A stretch of DNA of 64,000 nucleotides from MPNP01 sp963668325 (GTDB taxonomy: Bacteria; Pseudomonadota; Alphaproteobacteria; Rhodobacterales; Rhodobacteraceae): positions 1,922,001-1,986,000 of the forward strand of contig OY764222.1 of NCBI GenBank assembly GCA_963668325.1, in the 5' to 3' direction. The notes below the pieces were generated by a model. The model searched no databases and was not told where the DNA came from. It saw nothing but the letters and a program-made list of their open reading frames with translations. Below are positions 55,678 through 63,120 of this stretch, piece after piece. Position numbers and translations under genes: made by a program. The number at the start of each line of letters is the position of its first letter. Position 1 is the first letter of the stretch.

Positions 55678-57586
55678 GAGACTGTGAAAGTATTTGATTT
55701 TCATTATTTCGGGGGCTTTACCCAGACCTTCAAATCAAGGTTGTTTTGACCTCGCTTCAGAGTAAAAACAAGGTTAAATTTCACCAATAATTATCACAAA
55801 GTCACTTTCATCCAAAAATCCTTGCTTTCAGGGTCATTTTGACCCAAAAACACAAAAAACATACTCTTTCCCAGAAAAAATCACATACGTATCCCTTGAA
55901 GTTCTCTTCTAGCCCTACAATACGCAACAAAAGCCCCCACACCAATCTCATTCAAGACCCGTTTGAAATTGTAACACAACGTCATCAGGTTCAACTCACC
56001 ACGGCACTTGGCCAGACCACGCATCAGGAAATAATTGATCCCAGCCCAACATTTGAGGGTTCCAAAAGGATGTTCAACCAAAGACCCACGCTGACGCATG
56101 ACCCCTGCACCCTTGGCCATCCGCTGACGATGGCGATCCATCACAGCTTCATGTTCCCAACGTCTAATAAGACGATAGGTCTTGCTCGGCGCCAGACAAT
56201 GTTCTTTGCGAGGACATGCACCACACACCTTGGCACTCAAACGATAAGTCAAATAACGCTTGCCTTTATGAGTATGTTTGCCAGCACTGGGAGTTAACTT
56301 CTGGCCCGCCGGACAGACATAGGTATCAGTCGTTTTATCGTACTGGAAATCATCACGCCCAAAACGACCATCCAAGCCCTTGTGGGAGGCCTGTTTCGGT
56401 AAGGGTACATACATCGCCATTCCCTTCTCTTCGCACGCTTTCAAATGTTCGCCATTCGCATAACCGGTATCCGCCAGACCAACCAAATCCTTGCTGCCTG
56501 TCGCCTCCTGGGCTTTTGTCATCATCGGTGCCAGCTGCTGGGTATCATTGCCATCCTGCACCAGATCAACCGCCACAATCAGCTTGGCTTCATCATCCAC
56601 CGCAATCTGGCCATTATAACCAACTACACTTTTCCCCCGCTTGCTTAACAGGCGAGCATCCGGATCAACCTCCGAAAGCTGTTTCTCACCACTGGCTTGC
56701 AAACGTTCCTGCCAAGCCTTCTTCTGCTCACAACGAGCCACTAAAGCAGCCATCTTGGCAACCAGGTCAGGATCAGACAAGTCTCCCTCAGCATCGGTGT
56801 CATCTGCTTCGGCCAACGCCTCAAAGTAAGCCGCAATCTTGCTATCCAGATGAGAAATCTCACGGGCAAGTTCACTCTTGGTATGAACAGTGGCACCATT
56901 GGCACTGGCCTTCAAAAAAGTCCCGTCAACAGCGACCCGACGACCTCCAATCAAGGACAAGTCCCGACAAACCTGGACAAACTCACGGTTGACATTCCGC
57001 AAGGCCACAAGGTTGTTCTTGCGAAAATCGGAAATGGTCTTGTAAGTCGGTCTCGCTCCCTGACACAACCACATCACTTCGACATTACACCGGGTTGCCT
57101 TTTCCAGAGCACGGGAACTACGAATTTTGTTTTGATAGCCATAGATATAGAGCTTCAATAGTACTGCCGGATCATAGGGAGGTTGGCCTGAACCAGACCA
57201 TGCCTCGGCATGTCCAAACCCCATCTCGCTCAAAGCAAGCGTCTGGACAAATGCATCAATTGCCCGGACCGGATTGTCCGGGGCAACATAATCATTCAAA
57301 CTCGGTGGTAACAACTGAACCGCCGTGCGGGGCTGAAGTTCCTGGTACCGTCGTTTTGACATTGTTAATCCTAAATTGAAAAAAGTGATTTATTGTTCAG
57401 AAGCAGTGAATCAGAGATGATGCACGAAGACAAGAGGGAAAAGGGGTGATTGTTGAAAAAATATTCAGGGGAATGGAAAAGGGTTGATAGACCAGGATAA
57501 ACGTGACTGAAAGGAGTGGGGTCAGGCTATAAAAACTGCAAAAATATTACTCAATAAAGGGTTGATTTGAATACTTTCACAGTCTC
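55678..57586 (-). mobile_element. IS1182-family insertion sequence, 1909 bp
   Basis: The ends are a perfect 17-bp inverted repeat: GAGACTGTGAAAGTATT at 55678-55694 and its reverse complement at 57570-57586. The element is flanked by AATC on both sides and carries one intact transposase on the minus strand. Between the transposase start and the right end are about 220 noncoding bases. It marks the left edge of an accessory stretch that also holds the toxin-antitoxin pair and the ATPase-PIN genes. Confidence 0.93.
55881..57362 (-). CDS. IS1182-family transposase
   Basis: A 493-residue DDE transposase. The N-terminal part has the family pattern of QLLPPSLNDYVAPDNPVRAID, split as LLPPSLNDYV and NPVRAID, then DPAVLLKLYIYGYQNKIRSSR. 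The catalytic core starts at VAVDGTFLKASAN. A Cys-rich segment lies in the C-terminal third (YVCPAGQKL, CGACPRKEHC), followed by MAKGAGVMRQRGSLVEHPFGTLK with the catalytic Glu. The frame is intact, and base composition is richer in G+C than the surrounding genes. Confidence 0.95.
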   Translation of the reverse strand: MSKRRYQELQPRTAVQLLPPSLNDYVAPDNPVRAIDAFVQTLALSEMGFGHAEAWSGSGQPPYDPAVLLKLYIYGYQNKIRSSRALEKATRCNVEVMWLCQGARPTYKTISDFRKNNLVALRNVNREFVQVCRDLSLIGGRRVAVDGTFLKASANGATVHTKSELAREISHLDSKIAAYFEALAEADDTDAEGDLSDPDLVAKMAALVARCEQKKAWQERLQASGEKQLSEVDPDARLLSKRGKSVVGYNGQIAVDDEAKLIVAVDLVQDGNDTQQLAPMMTKAQEATGSKDLVGLADTGYANGEHLKACEEKGMAMYVPLPKQASHKGLDGRFGRDDFQYDKTTDTYVCPAGQKLTPSAGKHTHKGKRYLTYRLSAKVCGACPRKEHCLAPSKTYRLIRRWEHEAVMDRHRQRMAKGAGVMRQRGSLVEHPFGTLKCWAGINYFLMRGLAKCRGELNLMTLCYNFKRVLNEIGVGAFVAYCRARRELQGIRM

Positions 57587-57951
57587 AATCGTTGGGAGGA
57601 TAATTATACCTTGCTATAGGTGCCATTGTGTTGTTTACGCTTCGACGGCGTAAACTTCCCATTTCTATTCGTATTCACTGTTAAGTAAATCTTGACATAA
57701 TTCTCTAATCTTACCTTGTCCTATCCGAGGTATATATAGATTTATCGTCCAAAAAGGTGGTTTGATAACTGATCGGTGCTTGACCATTCCTAACTTATTG
57801 TTTGTGTGGTAACCTTCCCAATAATGACGGAGTAATTAGAGGGCAATCTCTGATACTCCTTATTCTTTTTATGGCGGTGTTGGGGGAATCAATGAAGCAG
57901 AAACTTGCATGTTAGTGTCAACATGATTGCAAATGTCCGAGTAGGTAATTC
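57587..57951. other. Intergenic stretch between the IS and the toxin-antitoxin promoter
   Basis: No convincing gene. An 8-bp perfect inverted repeat, GTTTACGC (57633-57640) and GCGTAAAC (57648-57655), surrounds a 7-base loop. No T run follows, so it is not a standard terminator. It may be an operator or a transposon leftover. Confidence 0.4.
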
Positions 57952-58024
57952 TTGACTTAAACTGAAGCCTTTCATATATTCCAAAACGAGGATGTTAAGG
58001 TGTAATGCCCTAATACAGCATCCT
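57952..58024 (+). promoter_or_regulatory. Promoter and operator-like hairpin of the toxin-antitoxin pair
   Basis: TTGACT (57952-57957) and TATATT (57975-57980) are 17 bases apart, a good sigma-70 promoter. From just past the predicted start site, AGGATG (57989-57994) and CATCCT (58019-58024) form the outer arms of an inverted repeat. Inside are partly matching TTAAGG and CCCTAA. A repeat in this position fits autoregulation by the antitoxin complex. The ATG follows 20 bases later. Confidence 0.5.
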
Positions 58025-58044
58025 ACAATCCGTTAGGATAAGCT

Positions 58045-58479
58045 ATGAGCAACTCAATTCCCGAAGAGGCTACTACCTCTGTTGACTACGGAAATATTGA
58101 CCTTCCTCCATCGTACGTGGATAACGTTCAGGACACTGAAAGAGAGCCGCTCCATAATAATTTTGTTCAAGATATACTTGAGAATGACCTTGAACCAATT
58201 ACTGTTTCACAGGTTCCGTATGAAGGGGGGCAACTGGTTGCAAAGAAACCGATTATGCTAACCCCAACCCTTTCAGAAGATAAGCAATTCTTTGTGATAG
58301 ATGACGAAACCCTCGGGATTTCTCTGAGCGCGTTTACCCGTTGTGAGTTGATAGAATATTTATATGAGAATATTGCGTTTCTCTGGAAGGAGTACGCACA
58401 GGAGCATGATTATAAAATGACGGATAGTGCACAAGTTCTTAAGAGACGTTTGCTTAAAGTGTTTGATGAACAGAATTAA
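58045..58479 (+). CDS. Putative antitoxin, HicB-like, of a toxin-antitoxin pair
   Basis: A 144-residue acidic protein. The first 70 residues have no recognisable domain. The second half (about 70-144), with an alternating strand region LTPTLSEDKQFFVIDDETLGISLSAFTRCELIEYL, split here as FFVIDDETLGI and SAFTRCELIEYLYEN, then a helix LWKEYAQ, resembles the degraded RNase H-like fold of HicB-type antitoxins. The stop and the toxin's ATG share one base (TAATG). Gene order antitoxin-toxin is the less common order for hicAB but is known. The call depends largely on the partner. Confidence 0.55.
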   Translation: MSNSIPEEATTSVDYGNIDLPPSYVDNVQDTEREPLHNNFVQDILENDLEPITVSQVPYEGGQLVAKKPIMLTPTLSEDKQFFVIDDETLGISLSAFTRCELIEYLYENIAFLWKEYAQEHDYKMTDSAQVLKRRLLKVFDEQN

Positions 58480-58796
58480 TGCAGGTTATTAGGGATAAAC
58501 GTAAGATTAAGAAAGCTTTGTTAAAAAAGGGTTTTGAAAAAGAGGAAAGCACCCACCATACATACTTCGTTTTCTACACCAAAGATGGTATTAAGACAAA
58601 CGTGAATACCCACGTAAGCCGTGGAAGGGACACCAAAGATCTTTCTTATCATTTACTTGACCAAATGGCAAAGCAATGCATTCTGTCAAACAAAGATTTT
58701 CGCAAACTAATCAACTGTTCGCTTACCCAAATGGAATATGAGAATTTGGTGTTTAAAAACAACGATGAACCCCTTCCTTCCGGTCATCGGATGTAG
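58479..58796 (+). CDS. Putative HicA-like mRNA interferase toxin
   Basis: A 105-residue basic protein. The N-terminal half has the HicA-type double-stranded RNA-binding pattern: a helix with KKALLKKGFEKEES, then THHTYFVFYTKDGIKTNVNTHVSRG, split as THHTYFVFY and KTNVNTHVSRG. It carries a conserved His for RNA cleavage in the family. The C-terminal helices (KDLSYHLLDQMAKQCIL) match a longer HicA-like group. In known HicA toxins translation arrest follows from mRNA cutting. It is coupled to the upstream antitoxin-like gene. Confidence 0.62.
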   Translation: MQVIRDKRKIKKALLKKGFEKEESTHHTYFVFYTKDGIKTNVNTHVSRGRDTKDLSYHLLDQMAKQCILSNKDFRKLINCSLTQMEYENLVFKNNDEPLPSGHRM

Positions 58797-59116
58797 ACTG
58801 TTCCATAATGAATTGATTCAATCTTATGGTTCTCATCAATTCCATGCTTCAACCAGTTCTTTCAAGGGCTTGGTCCACCGAAATAAAATTATTCCGTGAT
58901 CAATAATGGAAATTTAAGTATTGAATCGCAGTGACTTGATCAGGTTTCCTTTAAGCATCCAAGGGAAATAAACCTTCACTGATTTACTCATGATCAAAAC
59001 CAGGTGATGGTTAATCATAGCCACAAGTCGGGAAAAAGCATTTTACCGATAAAATTTTCTCAAGCGAATAGGTGAAATTATTAAGAATCGGTCACTTTCA
59101 ATTTGTTGGCCAGGCT
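58797..59116. other. Convergent intergenic region
   Basis: This 320-base stretch lies between the + strand toxin gene and the minus-strand PIN gene. No open frame of interest and no clear terminator hairpin were seen. Confidence 0.5.
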
Positions 59117-59584
59117 TTAGGTCCTGCATGTTGCATTGTCGAGGAGTTTACGTTTTGCCTTCGTAAACTGAACTTGACTTTTGGTCAGAAAGACCTTACC
59201 AGGTTTTCCGGGGATTAAATCTCGGTTCTTGAAATCAGCCATGAGATCATCGTCATCCGTATTGAGAAGCCGAGCTCCAGAGACTCTTGCAAGGGCCAGC
59301 ACATGAAGATCGTTAGACTTATAATCATCCCTTGGTTTCAGCTTTTTCTTTTCTTTCTTTACTTTAAAATCTGAAATGCTTTTTGAGGTGCCGCTTTTGA
59401 TGGACTCTAGATACCATTTTCTGAATTTAGATGTTCCGAACAACTCCTTTTTAAGTTTTCCCCCTACTACCAGATTGAGTTTTCCATTATCGATATATTT
59501 CCGTAAAACTGTTGCGGCAACAAAGCCCTTTTGGGGCTCACTGAACATCAACCCCACAACACTAGTGTCGACAATTACACACAC
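59117..59584 (-). CDS. PIN-domain nuclease, partner of an ATPase
   Basis: A 155-residue PIN-fold protein. The four acidic positions of the active site can be placed: D6 in VIVDTSVV, E47 in KLKKELFG, D92 in SNDLHVLALA and the Asp run 110-113 in LLNTDDDDLM. PIN proteins are usually RNases. A basic stretch lies at about 74-85 (KVKKEKKKLK). The start is GTG, one base after the ATPase stop, so the two are translated together. An ATPase plus nuclease pair suggests an anti-phage or toxin role, but this is inference from arrangement. Confidence 0.8.
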   Translation of the reverse strand: MCVIVDTSVVGLMFSEPQKGFVAATVLRKYIDNGKLNLVVGGKLKKELFGTSKFRKWYLESIKSGTSKSISDFKVKKEKKKLKPRDDYKSNDLHVLALARVSGARLLNTDDDDLMADFKNRDLIPGKPGKVFLTKSQVQFTKAKRKLLDNATCRT

Positions 59585-59585
59585 T

Positions 59586-60917
59586 TCAGATGCCCAATGA
59601 TCTGTTTACTTCATTACGAAAGAATTTGCGATAGCTAGATGGCGGATCAAGAATATTTCCCTCTTCATCAATTCGGATATTATGAATTTGGACATCATCA
59701 GCGGTTCTTTCAAAGTAGAGAATTGAGACATCCTCCGGCTTGATACCGTATTTTTGATCACGAACATCCATTCGAACCCGGTCAATTAAGTGGTCACTGT
59801 GAGTTTCAACTAAAATTTGTCTCTTCGTAGCGACATTACACAACATAGAACCAAGACCGGCCTGTGCACTGGGATGTAAGTGCAACTCTGGTTGTTGCAA
59901 CATGAGCATGAACGACTCAACCATCTTGGTGAGGACATAAATTATAGGAAGTATCTGGCTAACCCCATATCCAACATCAATGAGATTACGCCACTGTCCA
60001 TTGCCGTCACCTGAGGTCTTTCTGACCTGGATCTGAAAGGGATCACTGCTAAGATCATCCCCTAGTCGGCGAATATTGATCTCGTCAAACATTCCGGTCT
60101 TTTGTCCAATCGATTCCATAGCATTTTTTAAAGTTTCCCATTGCTCGACATCAGAATGAGCAAGTTCGGCAAGGAGCGCAGGTACAGCCTTCCCTTCAGG
60201 ATCAAGCCGTGCTGTGTCAGGATCATAAGTTCTGAGAGGCTTTGACCGCACAGGTGCATTCGCCCAAGGTATTACAGAAAAATTACTATTTTCGTATCTT
60301 TGACCTAGTAAGGTAAAGGGATTAACTATCAATTCAGTTAACTCATTCATGTCCTCATCGTTTAACGGTGAATCGCCGTTAGCATAAGACTTTTTGTTAC
60401 TGAGATATGCATAAAATGAAATCACGCCCCAAATTTCGTGATCCCTGATTCTTGCAAACTCTAGATTCAAATTATCAGATAGATCCAAATTATATTTTTC
60501 AACTATATTTGGAGTTATAAAATCAGCCGTTACTTTACCTTCCGAACGTGAAAAAGAAACAGATGCAGTTGAATTTTTGATAAGTAGCCTGCTGACTTCT
60601 GGGCGAACGTTTCCTTGCCTGATTTTTACTTCTGAAGTGAAATCACCGATGGTAAATCCTCCAGAAAATTCTTGTTCTAATCCCCCATTATTCACTGATT
60701 GATGCACCACTTCTCGAAATGTACCGAGATCAAAAAGCTCATCCTTAAATCTCGGTAACTTTTCCTCTAAAACAACAGCACGCCACAATATCCTTAACAT
60801 GGCTAAAAGTGACGTCTTGCCTGTGCTGTTATCACCAACCAGAAGAGTTAGAGGCGCAAGACGAGCAGTCTGACGCTCACGGAAACATCGAAAATTTTCG
60901 ATAGTCACCTCATCCAT
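59586..60917 (-). CDS. AAA/ABC-type ATPase (DUF3696-like), partner of a PIN nuclease
   Basis: A 443-residue RecF/OLD-like ATPase. It begins MDEVTIENFRCFRERQTARLAPLTLLVGDNSTGKTSLL, split here as VTIENFRCF and VGDNSTGKTSLL (Walker A near residue 30). Near residue 335 are QQPELHLHPSAQAGLG (Walker B and D-loop region) and ETHSDHLIDRVR, the H-loop. The last 60 residues (ILYFERTADDVQIHNIRI) resemble the DUF3696 tail of COG4938 ATPases. It precedes the PIN gene by one base. Similar ATPase-effector pairs occur in phage defence systems. Confidence 0.85.
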   Translation of the reverse strand: MDEVTIENFRCFRERQTARLAPLTLLVGDNSTGKTSLLAMLRILWRAVVLEEKLPRFKDELFDLGTFREVVHQSVNNGGLEQEFSGGFTIGDFTSEVKIRQGNVRPEVSRLLIKNSTASVSFSRSEGKVTADFITPNIVEKYNLDLSDNLNLEFARIRDHEIWGVISFYAYLSNKKSYANGDSPLNDEDMNELTELIVNPFTLLGQRYENSNFSVIPWANAPVRSKPLRTYDPDTARLDPEGKAVPALLAELAHSDVEQWETLKNAMESIGQKTGMFDEINIRRLGDDLSSDPFQIQVRKTSGDGNGQWRNLIDVGYGVSQILPIIYVLTKMVESFMLMLQQPELHLHPSAQAGLGSMLCNVATKRQILVETHSDHLIDRVRMDVRDQKYGIKPEDVSILYFERTADDVQIHNIRIDEEGNILDPPSSYRKFFRNEVNRSLGI

Positions 60918-61443
60918 TTTATGCTCTCCATAAAGGCTACGTTCAGACAGAGAACATATCGACTAATTGGACAAGTGGTAATAATGTAGCTAAGACTAAC
61001 CATTTTAGATTTCTCGTCGCCCGCTCGGGTAGTTGATAAGTCCATATCCGGAATTTAAGTTTCAATTTCTAATAAGATAGTCGTTGATTGTTAATGATAC
61101 GACAACCAATCCTTGTATGGAAACCTGATTTGATTGACAAAATAGAAGTTGATTGAATTTTAGTGTTATACATAATTCCTTAGTTGATTAACGGTTATAT
61201 TTAAGCAATATGCTAGGTTAAGATATAGGTCAATCAGGACACTTACTAATTAACATAACGAACTATGAAAGAGTAATGATAATTAGTAGTTCATTTATTT
61301 CCATCTGATTTGAAAGGCTAGTCAACCAAAATTCCCAAGATATCTGTATTGAATTACAATAAAATTTGCGTAATGAATTTTTAACTGATAGGTGTGAAAC
61401 TTCAATTTTTGAGATTGGGAGTTCTTAAGAAATGGAGGGGAGA
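60918..61443. other. AT-rich intergenic region before the oxygenase gene
   Basis: The 500-odd bases between two divergent genes must hold both promoters. No gene is seen. An inverted repeat GTCGT...ACGAC (about 61080-61108) is too short to interpret. Nothing else stands out. Confidence 0.45.
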
Positions 61444-62610
61444 ATGGATGTTGAAGCCGATAGGGACTTGCAAGTAGTTAGGCAATCAGTTGACGGTGCC
61501 AAAGGGTTGCCTAATAACCACTACGTTGATCAGGATACCTATGAAGAAGAAAGGGAAGTACTATTATTCAATAATTGGGCTGGCCTCGGACTAGGAACAG
61601 ATATACCCAATCCTGGAGATGTTTCTCCGGTCAATTTTGCTGGTTTACCTTTGTTGATGGTTCGAAACCATGAAGGTGATATACAGGTTTTCCAAAATAC
61701 CTGCCGCCACCGTGGTATGATATTGGTGGAAAAGAATTGTAATTTAAGAGGTACCATCCGTTGTCCATATCATAGTTGGAGTTACAATCTGGATGGATCT
61801 TTGCGGGCGACCCCGCATGTCGGTGGTCCGGGCATGAACATCAATAAACATATAGTCAGAGAAGACTTGGGCTTAATTAAGATAAACACCTTTGTGTGGC
61901 GAGATGTTGTGTTTGTCAATGTTTCTGGCAAAGCACCTCCATTCAGGGAATATGCTTCAAAGCTTCTGAAAAGATGGCATGAACATGAACAACCCATGTT
62001 TCATGGTGGTCCTGCATCGGGCTTTAATTTCGATGTTGCCTGCAATTGGAAACTGGCCGTAGAAAATTATTGCGAAAGCTATCACTTGCCATGGATACAT
62101 CCCGGTTTGAACAGCTATTCCAGATTGGAGGATCATTATCATATTGAGGAACCAGGTCATTTTGCTGGTCAAGGAACCCTGGTATATCGACAAATAGTAG
62201 GTGATCAGGGTGAAAGATTTCCTGATTTTGACAATTTAAGCGAGTTCTGGGGCACCGGTGCCGAGTATATTGTTTTGTTTCCCAATGTTATGTTGGCAAC
62301 ACAAAGAGACCATGGATATGCCATTATTCTCCTCCCACAAGGACCAGATAGAACCATTGAGCGTAACGAGATTTACTATAGTTTTGATCCTGAGTCCAGG
62401 CCAGACTTGAAAGCGTTAATCGACAGGAATGCAGAACAGTGGCGAGGGGTTCTGGAGGAAGATCTATTTGTAGTGGAGGGGATGCAGAAGGGCAGACATG
62501 GGATCTTTTTCGATGGTGGAAAATTTTCTCCTGTAATGGATAGCCCTACTCATGTGTTCCATAAATGGGTTGGCGATAAATTGCATTCCAGCCGTTATGG
62601 AACGACCTGA
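61444..62610 (+). CDS. Rieske non-heme iron oxygenase, large subunit
   Basis: A protein of about 388 residues of the aromatic-ring-hydroxylating / choline monooxygenase-like group. The Rieske [2Fe-2S] ligands are C87-x-H89 (TCRHRG) and C107-xx-H110 (RCPYHSW). The catalytic iron site is seen in NWKLAVENYCESYHLPWIHPG, split here as NYCESYH and PWIHPG, with the two His. The Asp ligand lies in the last third. Its shape recalls oxygenases of quaternary amines (choline, glycine betaine, carnitine) more than ring dioxygenases, but the substrate is uncertain. The ATG at 61444 has GGAGG just upstream; ATG 61432 is a weaker choice. No reductase gene is near. Confidence 0.88.
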   Translation: MDVEADRDLQVVRQSVDGAKGLPNNHYVDQDTYEEEREVLLFNNWAGLGLGTDIPNPGDVSPVNFAGLPLLMVRNHEGDIQVFQNTCRHRGMILVEKNCNLRGTIRCPYHSWSYNLDGSLRATPHVGGPGMNINKHIVREDLGLIKINTFVWRDVVFVNVSGKAPPFREYASKLLKRWHEHEQPMFHGGPASGFNFDVACNWKLAVENYCESYHLPWIHPGLNSYSRLEDHYHIEEPGHFAGQGTLVYRQIVGDQGERFPDFDNLSEFWGTGAEYIVLFPNVMLATQRDHGYAIILLPQGPDRTIERNEIYYSFDPESRPDLKALIDRNAEQWRGVLEEDLFVVEGMQKGRHGIFFDGGKFSPVMDSPTHVFHKWVGDKLHSSRYGTT

Positions 62611-62630
62611 ACTAAGCCAGGATCAGGCTT

Positions 62631-62867
62631 TTGACTACCCCTGAATTTGAAAAATATAATCAAATTGTTCTGGATCTGTTTAATGCAGAAAGATTTGAGG
62701 AACTAGCTAAACTGTATCTCGAATGGGGCAAAAGGTTATTGGCCCTTGAGAAGGTTGATGAGGGCTGTTTTTTTCTTACTCAAGGCTATATTCTTGCCCT
62801 TGAGGAAGGTATGGGTGAAGCAGTGGAAATGCATCGAATTCTAGAAACTCATGCAAGAGAAATTTAG
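62631..62867 (+). CDS. Small helical protein of unknown function
   Basis: A possible 78-residue protein beginning at TTG, 20 bases after the oxygenase stop, with a CCAGGA stretch upstream. The sequence is alpha-helical with regular Leu and Ala spacing (FNAERFEELAKLYLEWGKRLL and so on, split here after FNAERFEELAKL) and has the look of two TPR-like helices. I do not recognise a family. It may be an adaptor or partner of the oxygenase. Amino-acid make-up looks protein-like, so I keep it, but it could be spurious. Confidence 0.5.
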   Translation: MTTPEFEKYNQIVLDLFNAERFEELAKLYLEWGKRLLALEKVDEGCFFLTQGYILALEEGMGEAVEMHRILETHAREI

Positions 62868-62956
62868 TCTTGGTATGGGCAGTAAAAAAATCAAGACTAG
62901 GAAATTATTGCGGTTGAAATTTGCCATAATGACCATAAGTTTTCTTGGAAAATCAA

Positions 62957-62973
62957 GCGGGTGTAGCTCAATG
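62957..62973 (+). repeat. Partial copy of the 5' end of tRNA-Gly
   Basis: GCGGGTGTAGCTCAATG is identical to the first 17 bases of the tRNA-Gly at 63029, 72 bases downstream. After it the sequence diverges (CTGATAGCC). It cannot fold into a tRNA. It probably comes from a partial duplication or a former integration. Confidence 0.75.
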
Positions 62974-63028
62974 CTGATAGCCTCGGCCTAAATTGGGATT
63001 AGAAGATAAATTTTCTGATTGATTTTAT

Positions 63029-63102
63029 GCGGGTGTAGCTCAATGGTAGAGCAGCAGCCTTCCAAGCTGAATACGTGGGTTCGATTCCCATCACCCGCTC
63101 CA
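63029..63102 (+). tRNA. tRNA-Gly (TCC)
   Basis: The sequence begins GCGGGTGTAGCTCAATGG and folds into a full cloverleaf with a 7-bp acceptor stem (GCGGGTG with CACCCGC). The anticodon loop CTTCCAA gives anticodon TCC. The T arm GTGGGTTCGATTCCCATC is normal, and the CCA end is encoded (63100-63102). Confidence 0.97.
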
Positions 63103-63120
63103 AATCTCCAAATTCGGTAG

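Noticed and set aside
56216..56992. A 258-codon open frame on the + strand inside the IS1182 element
   Set aside because: The product is rich in His, Pro, Ser and Gln without structure, as expected from the antisense of the transposase gene.
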